Shown here piece by piece: positions 34,381 to 43,534 of a DNA stretch of 64,000 bases. The notes beneath the pieces were generated by a model. The model had not been told where the DNA came from, made no database searches, and worked only from the letters and a program-made list of their open reading frames with translations. The stretch lies in contig CANDJC010000004.1 in the NCBI GenBank assembly GCA_947384955.1, forward strand, positions 16,424 through 80,423. Reading direction: 5' to 3'. The position numbers were made by a program, and so were the translations under genes. Within the stretch, counting starts at the first letter, position 1. Each line of letters begins with the position of its first letter. The stretch is from an uncultured Eubacterium sp. Lineage in GTDB: Bacteria; Bacillota; Clostridia; Lachnospirales; Lachnospiraceae.

Positions 34381-35799
34381 ATGGATGAACAGTATTCCTG
34401 GAAAAGAACAGAAGAAATAGAGATAGACCTGGCAGACCTGTTAAAACAGCTGGCCCTGCAGTGGAAGCGGATTCTGCTCTGCGCACTGGCGTGTGCCCTG
34501 ACTGCGGGAGGATACGGTTATATAAAAAACAGAAACAGTGCCGGTGTGATGAAAGCGGCAGAAGATGCGGAGCTGACAGAGGAAGAGCTGGACAGTGTCA
34601 TGTCAGCTGTGGAACTGCATGGGGATATCCGAATGCAGGAAGAATACATGGAAGGTTCTGTCCTGATGAATGCAGATCCGTATCACAGGCACAGGATTTA
34701 CATGCTCTACAGCATTGACGGGGCAAAAAGGCAGGATATCCAGAAAATCACAGAAAGCTATTTAAATTTTATTGCAAACGGCGGTGCAGCCGACGCGCTT
34801 CAAAAATCCGGCGGTGACTGGGATATGGACAAGAGCTGTCTGGCAGAGATGATTACGGCTTATCAGAAAAACTACGATTCCCCGTATCGGGAAATTATTG
34901 AGGGTGCAAAGGCTGAGGATGTGCTGACAGAATCATTGTTTTATGCGGAGGTTACAGGCCTGGACGAAAGTCAGGCAGGACAGCTGGCTAAAGATATGAA
35001 ACAGGTGCTGAAAAAGCAGTATTCGAAAATCAGGGAACAGACAGGCAGCCACAGACTGACGCTTCTTAGCACGGAACACAGCATTTTTGCCGACAGCAGC
35101 CTGCTGGCACAGCAGTGGGACAGGAAAGCACAGCTGGCATCGAATATGGCAAATCTGAAGACAATGACAGATGCTTTCAGCGATAAACAGCTGGCTGTGT
35201 ATCAGAAGGAAGCGGATATAGAAGATGAAAAGCTGGCTCAGGAAAACAGCGGCAGCGATGATGAAGTTCTGGAAAAAAACAGAAATGAGGAAGGCTCCGG
35301 GTTTTTGGTGAAGTATCTTGTATTGGGGCTTGCGGGCGGGATTTTTATTTACTGCGGTATTTATGCCTGCTGGTATCTGTTCCGGGATACGGTAAAGAGC
35401 GAAGAAGAGATGAAAAATCTCTATACATTTCCGTTTTATGGAAACATTCCGTTTGAAAAGCAGGCAGACGAGAGGCTGGTAAACAGAATCAGGCTCTCCT
35501 GTAAACAGCAGGGGATTACGAAGCTGTGCCTGGCGTCTGACTTTTCATTTGACACTCAGGAAAAAGACAGCCTGGAAACGATGGCAGGGAAGCTGGAAGG
35601 CTTTGGAATCCATACGGTTATTGCCGAGAATGCCGGAAGAAATGCAGCTTTGTGGGATACGATGACGGAAATAGGAAATGTATTAATGGTGTGCCGGATA
35701 GGTAAGACGACGCACCGGATGATTGACGATGCAGTGAGATTTTACCGGGAAAACGGCATTTCCGTAGCAGGAGCTGCGGCATTTTCTCGGAGGATCTGA
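34381..35799 (+). CDS. Wzz-like chain-length regulator with degenerate BY-kinase-like tail
   Basis: A 472-aa protein. The N-terminus (IEIDLADLLKQLALQWKRILL) opens the Wzz domain with TM1 near residues 35-52. A long extracellular part with helices (DESQAGQLAKDMKQVLKKQY..) follows, and TM2 YLVLGLAGGIFIYCGIYACW is near residues 312-332. The intracellular tail (KLCLASDFSFDTQEKDSLETMAGKLEGFG.., GNVLMVCRIGKTTHRMIDDAVRFY) resembles a CpsD/BY-kinase fold but has no Walker A (GxxGxGKS) and no Tyr cluster. It should act as EPS polymerisation/export co-factor without kinase activity. A separate kinase is not seen in the window. Confidence 0.72.
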   Translation: MDEQYSWKRTEEIEIDLADLLKQLALQWKRILLCALACALTAGGYGYIKNRNSAGVMKAAEDAELTEEELDSVMSAVELHGDIRMQEEYMEGSVLMNADPYHRHRIYMLYSIDGAKRQDIQKITESYLNFIANGGAADALQKSGGDWDMDKSCLAEMITAYQKNYDSPYREIIEGAKAEDVLTESLFYAEVTGLDESQAGQLAKDMKQVLKKQYSKIREQTGSHRLTLLSTEHSIFADSSLLAQQWDRKAQLASNMANLKTMTDAFSDKQLAVYQKEADIEDEKLAQENSGSDDEVLEKNRNEEGSGFLVKYLVLGLAGGIFIYCGIYACWYLFRDTVKSEEEMKNLYTFPFYGNIPFEKQADERLVNRIRLSCKQQGITKLCLASDFSFDTQEKDSLETMAGKLEGFGIHTVIAENAGRNAALWDTMTEIGNVLMVCRIGKTTHRMIDDAVRFYRENGISVAGAAAFSRRI

Positions 35800-36060
35800 A
35801 AATAGAAAACCGGACCAGTCTGCGGGAGTCTGAAGGCGGCGCGGGCTGGAATGGGGTTATACGGCTGTATGCATACGGAAAGAAACTGGAAATATGTGAA
35901 GTATTTCCGGGCGGCGAAGCATGTCCGAAAAAGAACCTGGAATATGAAAAATACTGCAGGATGGCGAAGCATGTCTGAAAGAGAGACACTCGGCCTGATT
36001 ACGGAAGTTTATGATTTTGCTGAAAAGGATGAGCAGGCAGAAAGTGAAATGCAAAAAGAA

Positions 36061-36167
36061 TGAGCGGCAGAGTGCAGAAAGCAGAAAGCGAAATGCGAAA
36101 AGAGTGAGCGGCAGAGTGCAGAAAGCAGAAAGCGAAATGCGAAAAGAGTGAGCGGCAGAGTGCAGAA
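36061..36167 (+). repeat. 44-bp tandem repeat, about 2.4 copies
   Basis: The unit starts TGAGCGGCAGAGTGCAGAAA; identical copies at 36061-36104 and 36105-36148, a partial one at 36149-36167, and a degenerate one before. It lies in the 416-bp gap between wzz and the next glycosyltransferase, which otherwise holds no gene I can support (a 70-aa ORF at 35851 looks accidental). Confidence 0.85.
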
Positions 36168-36215
36168 TGTGGAAATAAGCAGCAGATATTTTGCTGGAAA
36201 TAAAAATATTTATAT

Positions 36216-37526
36216 ATGAGGAATAGAAGTTTGAGAATCCCCAATGTACACAAGAAACAGAAAACAATATGGATAATTGACCATTATTCGTCAGAGCCGG
36301 TATACGGCGGAATTTCACGCCAGTATGATTTTGGCAGAGAACTGGGAAAGCGCGGGTATCGTGTGGTAGTTATCGCATCCGGGTACTCTCATTTTACGCA
36401 CAGTTATATTTCGGAAAAAAATATCATGGTCAGCGCAGCGGCCCCAAATGTCCGCTACATTTATCTAAAAACGGTCAGTTACCGGACGAATAACGGTGCG
36501 GGCCGCGCAAAGAATATGGCTGATTTTATGATAAAAGTCCTGAAATATGAAAGCAGAATTGCGAAGCAGTATGGCAGGCCGGATGCTGTTACCGGATGCT
36601 CGGTTCATCCGCTGGCATGGATTGCGGCGTATCGAATCGCGAAAAAATACCGGGCACGTTTTGTGGCAGAGGTCAGGGATTTCTGGCCCAGAGTCTGGGT
36701 AGCCGGCGGGGATAAAAAGCCGTTAAATCCTATGGTGCTGTTTTTTGAGCTTCTGCAGCGATGGACATTCAAAAATGCGGACCGGATTATTTATTCGATG
36801 TTTCACGGAGATAAATATATCTGCGGTGAATTGGGAATTCCAAAGAGCAAAGCATATCTGATTGGCCAGCCGATGGACTGTGAGCGGTTTGATGCAAACT
36901 GTGAGAAAACAGACCTTCTGCCGGAAGAAATCAGAAATTTTATGGAAATCGGGCAGGAGAAACGGGACGGTCTTATCTGTACGTTTGCTGGTTATTATAT
37001 GACCTATGAAGGGGTTTATGTCATGCTTGAAGCGCAGAAAATATTAGAAGAAAAAGGGCTTCCGGTAAAAATGATTTTTGCCGGTTCGGGGCCTGAGAAA
37101 GAAGGAATGCAAAGGTATATCGCATTTCATTCCTTAAAAAATGTACTTGTCTGGGACCGGATACCGAAGGACTCTGTGCCTGCGCTGCTCTCTCATTCGG
37201 ATATCTGTATGGCGCATCTGGAAGTGGAAGGGCATAAAGAAGTATATCAGTACGGCGTGTCTAAAAATAAAGTCAATGAGTATCTGTATTCCGGCGCCTG
37301 TACACTTTATGGATTTATGTATCAGGATGATGAAGCAGCAAAAAGCGGAGGCGGCATCATGTTTCAGCCTTTTCAGGCGGCAGACCTGGCAGATAAAATC
37401 GAATATCTGTATAATCTGCCCAAATGCCGGAGAAAGCAGTATGGCGCCAGGGGCAGAGAATATATCAGGCAGACGCACAGCGTACAAGTGCTGGCGGACA
37501 GAATGACAGAGGTGCTGTTTGGATGA
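36216..37526 (+). CDS. GT4 glycosyltransferase (WbuB-like)
   Basis: A 436-aa protein: TIWIIDHYSSEPVYGGISRQYDFGREL at the N-terminus, then AEVRDFWPRVWV, a region seen in WbuB-type transferases, IIYSMFHGDKYI, FAGYYMTYEGVYVMLEAQKIL, FAGSGPEKEGM and VSKNKVNEYLYSGACTLYGF in the donor-binding half. ATG 36216 has a weak SD; TTG 36231 behind GAGGAATAGAAG is an alternative. The stop overlaps the next ATG (ATGA). As the first transferase of cluster B it could add the second sugar; no priming transferase is in the window. Confidence 0.85.
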   Translation: MRNRSLRIPNVHKKQKTIWIIDHYSSEPVYGGISRQYDFGRELGKRGYRVVVIASGYSHFTHSYISEKNIMVSAAAPNVRYIYLKTVSYRTNNGAGRAKNMADFMIKVLKYESRIAKQYGRPDAVTGCSVHPLAWIAAYRIAKKYRARFVAEVRDFWPRVWVAGGDKKPLNPMVLFFELLQRWTFKNADRIIYSMFHGDKYICGELGIPKSKAYLIGQPMDCERFDANCEKTDLLPEEIRNFMEIGQEKRDGLICTFAGYYMTYEGVYVMLEAQKILEEKGLPVKMIFAGSGPEKEGMQRYIAFHSLKNVLVWDRIPKDSVPALLSHSDICMAHLEVEGHKEVYQYGVSKNKVNEYLYSGACTLYGFMYQDDEAAKSGGGIMFQPFQAADLADKIEYLYNLPKCRRKQYGARGREYIRQTHSVQVLADRMTEVLFG

Positions 37527-39715
37527 ACGGGCTTAGAAAAGCACTGCTTTACTGGAATACGGCAAAAAGGCTGAAGCCGGTACAGCTGGAATATCAGATA
37601 AAAAAACGGATATGCAGCAGGGAAAGAAAACAGAAACAGCTGATAAGATATGTCAGAAAACTGGAAGTGCCGCAGAGCGCAGCAGAAATAAAAATACTGA
37701 TTCCAGAACTGGACTGTGATGAAAGATATCTCGGACGTTTTGATACAGACGGACTTTTGAACGATGAAGTTACACTGCTGCATGAGACGCACAGGATTTG
37801 GAGTGATGAAGATGTAAGACAGCTGAAGTCTGGCGAAGTTATGAAAGAGAAGGCTGTGCAGCAGCCGAAATCCGGCGGAGTCATGAAAGAGAAAGCTGTG
37901 CAGCAGCCGAAATCCAGCGGAGTCATGAAAGAGAAAGCTGTGCAGCAGCCAAAATCCGGCGGGATGTGGAATGTGCTGGAAGCTTCGCATTTGTGGAATT
38001 ATAATCTTCACTATTTAGAATTTCTAATTCCGCTGGCGGCAGCATATGCGGATACGGAACAGGAGAAATATTTTCTTAAATGGAAACAGCTGGCAGGACA
38101 GTGGATGAAGCAGTCTTTCAGTTCTGTGAATGACAGTCTGGAACCGTATACGATATCCATGCGGATTCCAAATCTGCTAATCAGTCTGGAGCTGCTGGAG
38201 CAGAATGAGGATAAGAAAAAGAATATCCGAAACACAGGAATCAAATCGAAGCTGCTTACATCCATTTACCGGCAGTACAGATATCTGCTCTGCACACAGG
38301 AACTGGCGCTTCTGGCAAATCATTATCTGGAAAATCTGAAAACCATTATAATATCCAGCCTGCTTTTTGGAGAACTGGATATTTATCACAAATATTTTGA
38401 CCTGTTCTTAAAGCAGGCAGAGGAACAGATTCTCCCGGACGGAATTCATTTTGAACGAAGCATGATGTATCATAAAATCATTCTGGAGGATTTTCTGCGT
38501 GTGTACTATGTGCTGTATACATCAGGACATCCATGTGATGCTGAGAAACTGCTTCCGGCGGTCAGGGCTATGGCGCAGGCTCTTGCAGATTTCGAGCAGG
38601 GATTCGGATGCAGAACGCCGCTTTTTAACGATGCCGGAAACAATGTCAGCAAGGAGAGCCGTCAGCTGCTGAACGCAGTGCGGCATTTGCCGTATCTGAA
38701 TGGATACAGGAAAGAAAACACCGGGAAACAGCGGTCAGAAGCAGAGCCGAATCTGACAGAGCGGGAAAACAGAGGCAGGAAAGGAAACGCCGCGAAACGG
38801 CAGCCAGGAGCAGAGACGTATCTGACAGAAAGAAAGGAACAGCTGCATCATCTGACTGTCTGTAACGATGCCGGATTCAGAATTTTTAAGGATGCCGGGT
38901 ATTATCAGCTGCAGGCGGACGGGATAGCTGTGCTGTTTGACTGCGGAGATATCGGGCCGTCTTATATGGGAGGCCACGGGCACTGCGACTGTCTGAGTTT
39001 TGAACTGTCTGCAGGTACAAGGTGCATGTTTGTCAATTCCGGTACAGGATGTTATCAGGGGGAACACCGGGCTTTTTTCCGAAGCACGAAGGCGCATAAT
39101 ACGGTAATGACAGATGACAGGGAACAGGCGGAATTATGGGGCGGACACAGGGCCGGACGGAGGATGACGCACATCAGAGGATATGCAGAGAAAAATATGC
39201 TTGCCGGACAGTTTCGAAGTTATCTGGGAGATTTTTTTAATAGAACAATAAAGTGGGAAGGCAGCCGCCGTACACTTGTCATTACAGATAAGATTCAGGC
39301 AGGAGACAGGAACATGCATACGGCAAGGCAGTTTTTTCATCTGGCACCGGAATACTGTTATCAGACGGAAGGGAACAGGATATTTATCATGGATGGGACA
39401 TGCAAAAAGGCAGTGATGTGTCTTCCGAAGAAAAGCAGGTACCGGATTCACAGGAATGGTGAGATAACGCTTTATGCAGAAGATTTCGGAAGATATGAGA
39501 AAAAGCAGGTTTTAGAAGTCCGCACACGTTTTGCAGAACGTATCCGGCTGCAGATAGAAATTACAATGGAACCCGGGCTGCAGACACGAAAACAGAAAAC
39601 GGAAGAATTAATGCGGGCAGATTTGGGAATAACGAGGGCAGAAACAGGAAACGGAAGGATGGAAACAGACCGGAATGAAATGGAAACAGGAGAACAGGCC
39701 AAAAGGCCAAAATGA
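37523..39715 (+). CDS. Heparinase II/III family protein
   Basis: A 730-aa protein; ATG 37523 overlaps the previous stop. It has an alpha/alpha-toroid-like region (LWNYNLHYLEFLIPLAAAYADTEQ, SLEPYTISMRIPNLLISLELL, LPDGIHFERSMMYHKIILEDF) and a C-terminal beta domain with GHGHCDCLSFEL, NSGTGCYQGEHRAFFRSTKAHNTV, typical of heparinase II/III-like proteins in EPS loci. The toroid is interrupted by a low-complexity insert (residues 395-440), a 14-aa repeat lies near residue 106, and a repeat-rich tail ends the protein. No signal peptide. It may trim or epimerise glycans; inferred. Confidence 0.82.
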   Translation: MNGLRKALLYWNTAKRLKPVQLEYQIKKRICSRERKQKQLIRYVRKLEVPQSAAEIKILIPELDCDERYLGRFDTDGLLNDEVTLLHETHRIWSDEDVRQLKSGEVMKEKAVQQPKSGGVMKEKAVQQPKSSGVMKEKAVQQPKSGGMWNVLEASHLWNYNLHYLEFLIPLAAAYADTEQEKYFLKWKQLAGQWMKQSFSSVNDSLEPYTISMRIPNLLISLELLEQNEDKKKNIRNTGIKSKLLTSIYRQYRYLLCTQELALLANHYLENLKTIIISSLLFGELDIYHKYFDLFLKQAEEQILPDGIHFERSMMYHKIILEDFLRVYYVLYTSGHPCDAEKLLPAVRAMAQALADFEQGFGCRTPLFNDAGNNVSKESRQLLNAVRHLPYLNGYRKENTGKQRSEAEPNLTERENRGRKGNAAKRQPGAETYLTERKEQLHHLTVCNDAGFRIFKDAGYYQLQADGIAVLFDCGDIGPSYMGGHGHCDCLSFELSAGTRCMFVNSGTGCYQGEHRAFFRSTKAHNTVMTDDREQAELWGGHRAGRRMTHIRGYAEKNMLAGQFRSYLGDFFNRTIKWEGSRRTLVITDKIQAGDRNMHTARQFFHLAPEYCYQTEGNRIFIMDGTCKKAVMCLPKKSRYRIHRNGEITLYAEDFGRYEKKQVLEVRTRFAERIRLQIEITMEPGLQTRKQKTEELMRADLGITRAETGNGRMETDRNEMETGEQAKRPK
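37838..37963 (+). repeat. 42-bp in-frame tandem repeat, 3 copies
   Basis: Encodes VMKEKAVQQPKSGG three times (37838, 37880, 37922) within the heparinase-like gene. In frame, so copy-number change would alter linker length only. Confidence 0.88.
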
Positions 39716-39890
39716 AATGGAAACAGAGGAACAGGCTAAAATGAAATGGAAATAGAGAAACAGGATGGAATGAAATGAAAACGAAAGGACGGAAACAGGC
39801 CGGAATGAAATAAAAACAGAGGAACAGGTCAAACGGAAACAGGATGGAATGAAATGGAAACGGAAGGACGGAAACAGGAGAACAGGCTGA
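39650..39890 (+). repeat. Degenerate GGAATGAAATGGAAACAG repeat array
   Basis: About ten imperfect copies of a unit near 18-36 bp run from the last codons of the heparinase-like gene across the gap to the wecC start. They extend the C-terminus with MET..NEMETGEQAK residues and leave a G/A-rich stretch that also supplies the SD for wecC. Confidence 0.7.
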
Positions 39891-39891
39891 A

Positions 39892-41112
39892 ATGGTAAAT
39901 GTAATAGGACTGGGATATATCGGGCTGCCGACAGCTCTGATGATGGCGGCACATGGCATTGAAGTAACCGGCACTGATAAAAATGTGGAAACAGTGAAAA
40001 TGCTGAATGACGGATGCGTTACTTTTAAAGAAGAAGGACTGGATGCGCTTTTTCAGGAAGCGGTGCGTGCCGGGATAAAATTTACAGCAGAATATCAGGC
40101 CGCGGACACTTATGTGATTTCTGTGCCGACGCCTTATGACAAGTTTAGCAAGAAAGTAGACGCGGGCTTTGTCATAGAAGCTGTAAAAGAAGTATTAAAG
40201 CATGCCCTTCCCGGCGCGGTTCTTATCATTGAGTCTACGGTATCGCCTGGGACGATTGATAAGATGGTAAGACCTGAAATTGAACAAGCGGGGCGCAGAT
40301 GCGGGCAGGATATCTTTCTTGTGCATGCACCGGAGCGGATTATACCGGGGAACATGCTTTATGAGCTGGTGCACAATAACCGTACGATTGGGGCAGATGA
40401 AAAGGAAGCCGGAGAGAGGGCGAAGTTTTATTATGCTTCGTTTTGCAGGGGAGAAATTACAGTAACGGATATCCGGACTGCGGAGATGACGAAAGTTGTA
40501 GAAAATACATACCGGGCTGTGAACATCGCTTTTGCAAATGAGCTGGCTAAAATATGCAGGCATGACAATATGGATGTCTATGAGATTATCCGTATCTGCA
40601 ACATGCATCCAAGAGTCAGTATCCTGCAGCCCGGCCCCGGAGTCGGAGGCCACTGCATTTCGGTAGACCCGTGGTTTCTTGTAGGAGATTATCCAAGCCT
40701 TGCAAAGGTGATTGATGAATCGATGAAAACGAATGACGGGATGCCGGATTTTGTATTAAACCGTATCTGTGAGATTATGAAAGAGAATCATATGACTGAC
40801 ATTTCCCGTGTCGGGCTGTACGGGCTTGCTTATAAAGAAAATGTAGACGATATGCGCGAATCCCCGACGCTGCAGCTGTTAGAATCCCAGAAACGCCATC
40901 TGGCTGCGGGGCTTAAGGTGTATGACCCTTATATTGTGAAGGATGCTGTGCCAAACCAGTTTCACAGCCTGGATGAATTTCTGGATGCGGTAGATATGGT
41001 GGTTATTATGGTCGGTCATGACGAAATCCGCAGAAATCTGGAAAAATTAAGACAGAAAACGGTTCTGGATACGCGCCATATCTGCAGCTGGGATATGGTC
41101 TATCATTTATAA
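39892..41112 (+). CDS. wecC: UDP-N-acetyl-D-mannosamine dehydrogenase
   Basis: A 406-aa UDP-sugar 6-dehydrogenase: MVNVIGLGYIGLPTALMMAAHG (Rossmann), STVSPGTIDK, HAPERIIPGN, NTYRAVNIAFANELAKIC, GPGVGGHCISVDPWFLV with catalytic Cys near residue 254, and YGLAYKENVDDMRESPTLQLL. The HCISVDPWF and NMHPRV details favour the WecC (UDP-ManNAc) branch over UDP-glucose dehydrogenase. With wecB at 56331 it gives UDP-ManNAcA, both oxidation steps being done by this enzyme with NAD. The 236 bp after it contain no gene. Confidence 0.9.
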   Translation: MVNVIGLGYIGLPTALMMAAHGIEVTGTDKNVETVKMLNDGCVTFKEEGLDALFQEAVRAGIKFTAEYQAADTYVISVPTPYDKFSKKVDAGFVIEAVKEVLKHALPGAVLIIESTVSPGTIDKMVRPEIEQAGRRCGQDIFLVHAPERIIPGNMLYELVHNNRTIGADEKEAGERAKFYYASFCRGEITVTDIRTAEMTKVVENTYRAVNIAFANELAKICRHDNMDVYEIIRICNMHPRVSILQPGPGVGGHCISVDPWFLVGDYPSLAKVIDESMKTNDGMPDFVLNRICEIMKENHMTDISRVGLYGLAYKENVDDMRESPTLQLLESQKRHLAAGLKVYDPYIVKDAVPNQFHSLDEFLDAVDMVVIMVGHDEIRRNLEKLRQKTVLDTRHICSWDMVYHL

Positions 41113-41348
41113 AAGGCAAAAAGGAATGAGAGAGGTTCTGACTATATGCTGTATCAGCGGCCAGGACGCAGCTTATGCTCGGTAAAAAAGACAGAAACGA
41201 AATAAAAGCGGTTTTGCCTGCGCAATGTATCAGGGCCGGGATACTGTATAAATTTTGCTAAATGCAGAAATGAAGTGAAAGCAGTCCGGGCTATGTGATG
41301 TCAGCAGACAGAATCTGGTTTATCATCGGTGAAAAGAGGAATAAAATT

Positions 41349-43478
41349 TTGAAACAGTTATTTTTATCAGTAAGCGACGGTTCGGTAAGCCTGGCGGAAA
41401 CACCGGCTCCGTCTGTGAAAGACAATACCGTTATTATGGAAACACTGTATTCGGTTATCAGTGCGGGAACGGAACGCTCCCTTGCTTCTTTTGGCGAAAA
41501 GAATCTGCTTGCGAAAGCGCTGGAAAGACCGGATCAGGTAAAAAAAGTAACAGAAAAAATGTCAGCAGACGGGATTCTTTCTGCCGTCGAAGCAGCATTC
41601 GGAAAACTGAAAGACCCGATGCCTATGGGCTATACGGCTGTCGGGAGAGTGGTGCAGACAGGAAACGGAGTAACGGAGCTTTCAAAAGGGGATATCATTG
41701 CCGCGGCAGGACAGGCATATCACAGCGAGGTGAACCGCATTGGGAAAAATCTGGCGGTGAAAGTGCCGAAGGAGACAGAGGACATCCGCCAGGCCGCTTT
41801 TGCAGCGTTAGGCGGCATTGCCCTGGAAGGCATTCATCAGGCGGAAGTGGTTCCGGGAGAGACAGCTGCGGTTATCGGAATGGGGCTGCTGGGACATATT
41901 ACAGCGCGGATACTGGATGCATACGGCTGTGATGTTATTGGATTTGATGTGACGGATAAAACACTGCCGTGCACAAAGCTGAAGGCATTTATCAATTCCA
42001 AAGACAGCCACGCGCCGGAGCTGGTCAGAGCGCTTACAAATGGAAGAGGCGCGGATAAAGTCATTATTACAGCAGCCGCGGATTCCAATGCCCCGGTTGA
42101 CCTGGCGCAGGCCATTGCCAGAGACAGGGGCATTATCTGTATGATTGGCGTTACCAGAATGGAGCTTGACCGCAGAGCCTTTTATGAAAAAGAGCTGAGC
42201 TTTAAAATAGCAAGGTCTTACGGGCCGGGAAGGTATGACAGCAGCTATGAAGAAGACGGCACGGATTATCCGGCCGGATACGTGCGCTTTACCGAAGGAC
42301 GCAATATCGAAGAATTTTTAAGGCTTCTTGCAGGAAAGCGGCTGTGTCTGTCTGATCTTATCACGCATGTGATACCGTTTTCGGATGCGCAGGCCGCTTA
42401 TGAAATGATTACCAAAAATCCGAATCAGGAACAGTATATTGGCGTGCTTTTAGAGTATGAGCGAAATGATACAAAATGGGACAGTGTGATTCGAAAGAAA
42501 AAAGCTCCGGCTGCGGATAAGAAGACTGTGAGAAAAAGGCAGCTGAACCTCGGACTGATTGGCGCCGGGCTGTTTGCACGCAGTACGATGCTTCCGGTTA
42601 TGAAAGAAAGCGGCCTGTATCATTTCAGGGGACTGGCGGCCACAGGAGGCACAGCTTCGGCTCAGGCGGACAGAATGTTTCCGTTTGATTATGTAACGAA
42701 TGATTACAGAAAGCTTTTGGAAGATGAGGGTATTGATATTATCGCTGTTTCGACGCAGCACAACAGCCATGCGAAATTTGTGACAGAAGCGCTTGGGGCC
42801 GGGAAACATGTGTATGTGGAAAAGCCGCTGTGTCTGACACTGGAAGAGCTGGATTTCATTGAAAGAGCATATGAAAACAGCAGTGCTGAATTATTCTGCG
42901 GGCTGAACCGCAGGCATGCGCCGCTGATTTGGCAGATGAAAAAGGAGCTGCAGACAGATAAGGTGCCGGCTGTATATGAGTATACGGTGAATGCCGGATA
43001 TATTCCGCCTGAGCACTGGACACAGGATGAAAAGAAGGGCGGCGGGCGTATTATCGGAGAGGCGGTGCATTTTGTGGATACGATTCAGAGCCTGGACGGA
43101 AGCGGGCTTGCCAGCGTGGATGTGAAGTTTGCTGACAGCGGGGCGTATCCGAAAAAGGATAATGCGGTGATTGTGCTGCGGTTTCATTCCGGGGCTGTTG
43201 GGTGTATTGTTTATACGTCTATGGGGAGCAGGAGGTATCCGAAGGAGCAGTTAAGGGTGTTTAGCAGCGGGGCTGTGTATGAGATGGATAATTATGCAGG
43301 GCTGCGAAAATATGATGGGAGCGGCAGGAGGAAGGAAGTCAGGCTGAGGCAGGATAAAGGGATACTGGCGGAGTATCAGTATATGGCGGAGGTTCTGCGG
43401 GGAATAAGGGAGAATGAGGCGATAAAGGATGCGTTTGAGGGGCACCGGATGCTGCTTGAGCAGATGTATGGAGGATGA
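41349..43478 (+). CDS. Bi-domain oxidoreductase (MDR zinc-dehydrogenase-like + Gfo/Idh/MocA)
   Basis: A 710-aa fusion. Residues 1-380 are medium-chain dehydrogenase-like (MPMGYTAVGRVVQTG, AAVIGMGLLGHITARILDAYG). Residues 415-710 are Gfo/Idh/MocA-like (NLGLIGAGLFARSTMLPVMKE, STQHNSHAKFVTEALGAGKHVYVEKPLCLT). This architecture recurs beside heparinase-like genes in EPS loci. I prefer TTG 41349, placed by AGAGGA, over the upstream ATG 41295. It probably alters a nucleotide sugar by oxidation/reduction; substrate unknown. Confidence 0.85.
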   Translation: MKQLFLSVSDGSVSLAETPAPSVKDNTVIMETLYSVISAGTERSLASFGEKNLLAKALERPDQVKKVTEKMSADGILSAVEAAFGKLKDPMPMGYTAVGRVVQTGNGVTELSKGDIIAAAGQAYHSEVNRIGKNLAVKVPKETEDIRQAAFAALGGIALEGIHQAEVVPGETAAVIGMGLLGHITARILDAYGCDVIGFDVTDKTLPCTKLKAFINSKDSHAPELVRALTNGRGADKVIITAAADSNAPVDLAQAIARDRGIICMIGVTRMELDRRAFYEKELSFKIARSYGPGRYDSSYEEDGTDYPAGYVRFTEGRNIEEFLRLLAGKRLCLSDLITHVIPFSDAQAAYEMITKNPNQEQYIGVLLEYERNDTKWDSVIRKKKAPAADKKTVRKRQLNLGLIGAGLFARSTMLPVMKESGLYHFRGLAATGGTASAQADRMFPFDYVTNDYRKLLEDEGIDIIAVSTQHNSHAKFVTEALGAGKHVYVEKPLCLTLEELDFIERAYENSSAELFCGLNRRHAPLIWQMKKELQTDKVPAVYEYTVNAGYIPPEHWTQDEKKGGGRIIGEAVHFVDTIQSLDGSGLASVDVKFADSGAYPKKDNAVIVLRFHSGAVGCIVYTSMGSRRYPKEQLRVFSSGAVYEMDNYAGLRKYDGSGRRKEVRLRQDKGILAEYQYMAEVLRGIRENEAIKDAFEGHRMLLEQMYGG

Positions 43479-43534
43479 TGTGATGTCTGAGAGAATGACA
43501 GTTTACAGCAAGGATAAAGCAGGAGGACAGTGGA

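Noticed and set aside
35851-36063. 70-aa ORF between wzz and the next glycosyltransferase
   Set aside because: No SD, odd composition, runs into the 44-bp repeats; treated as non-coding.
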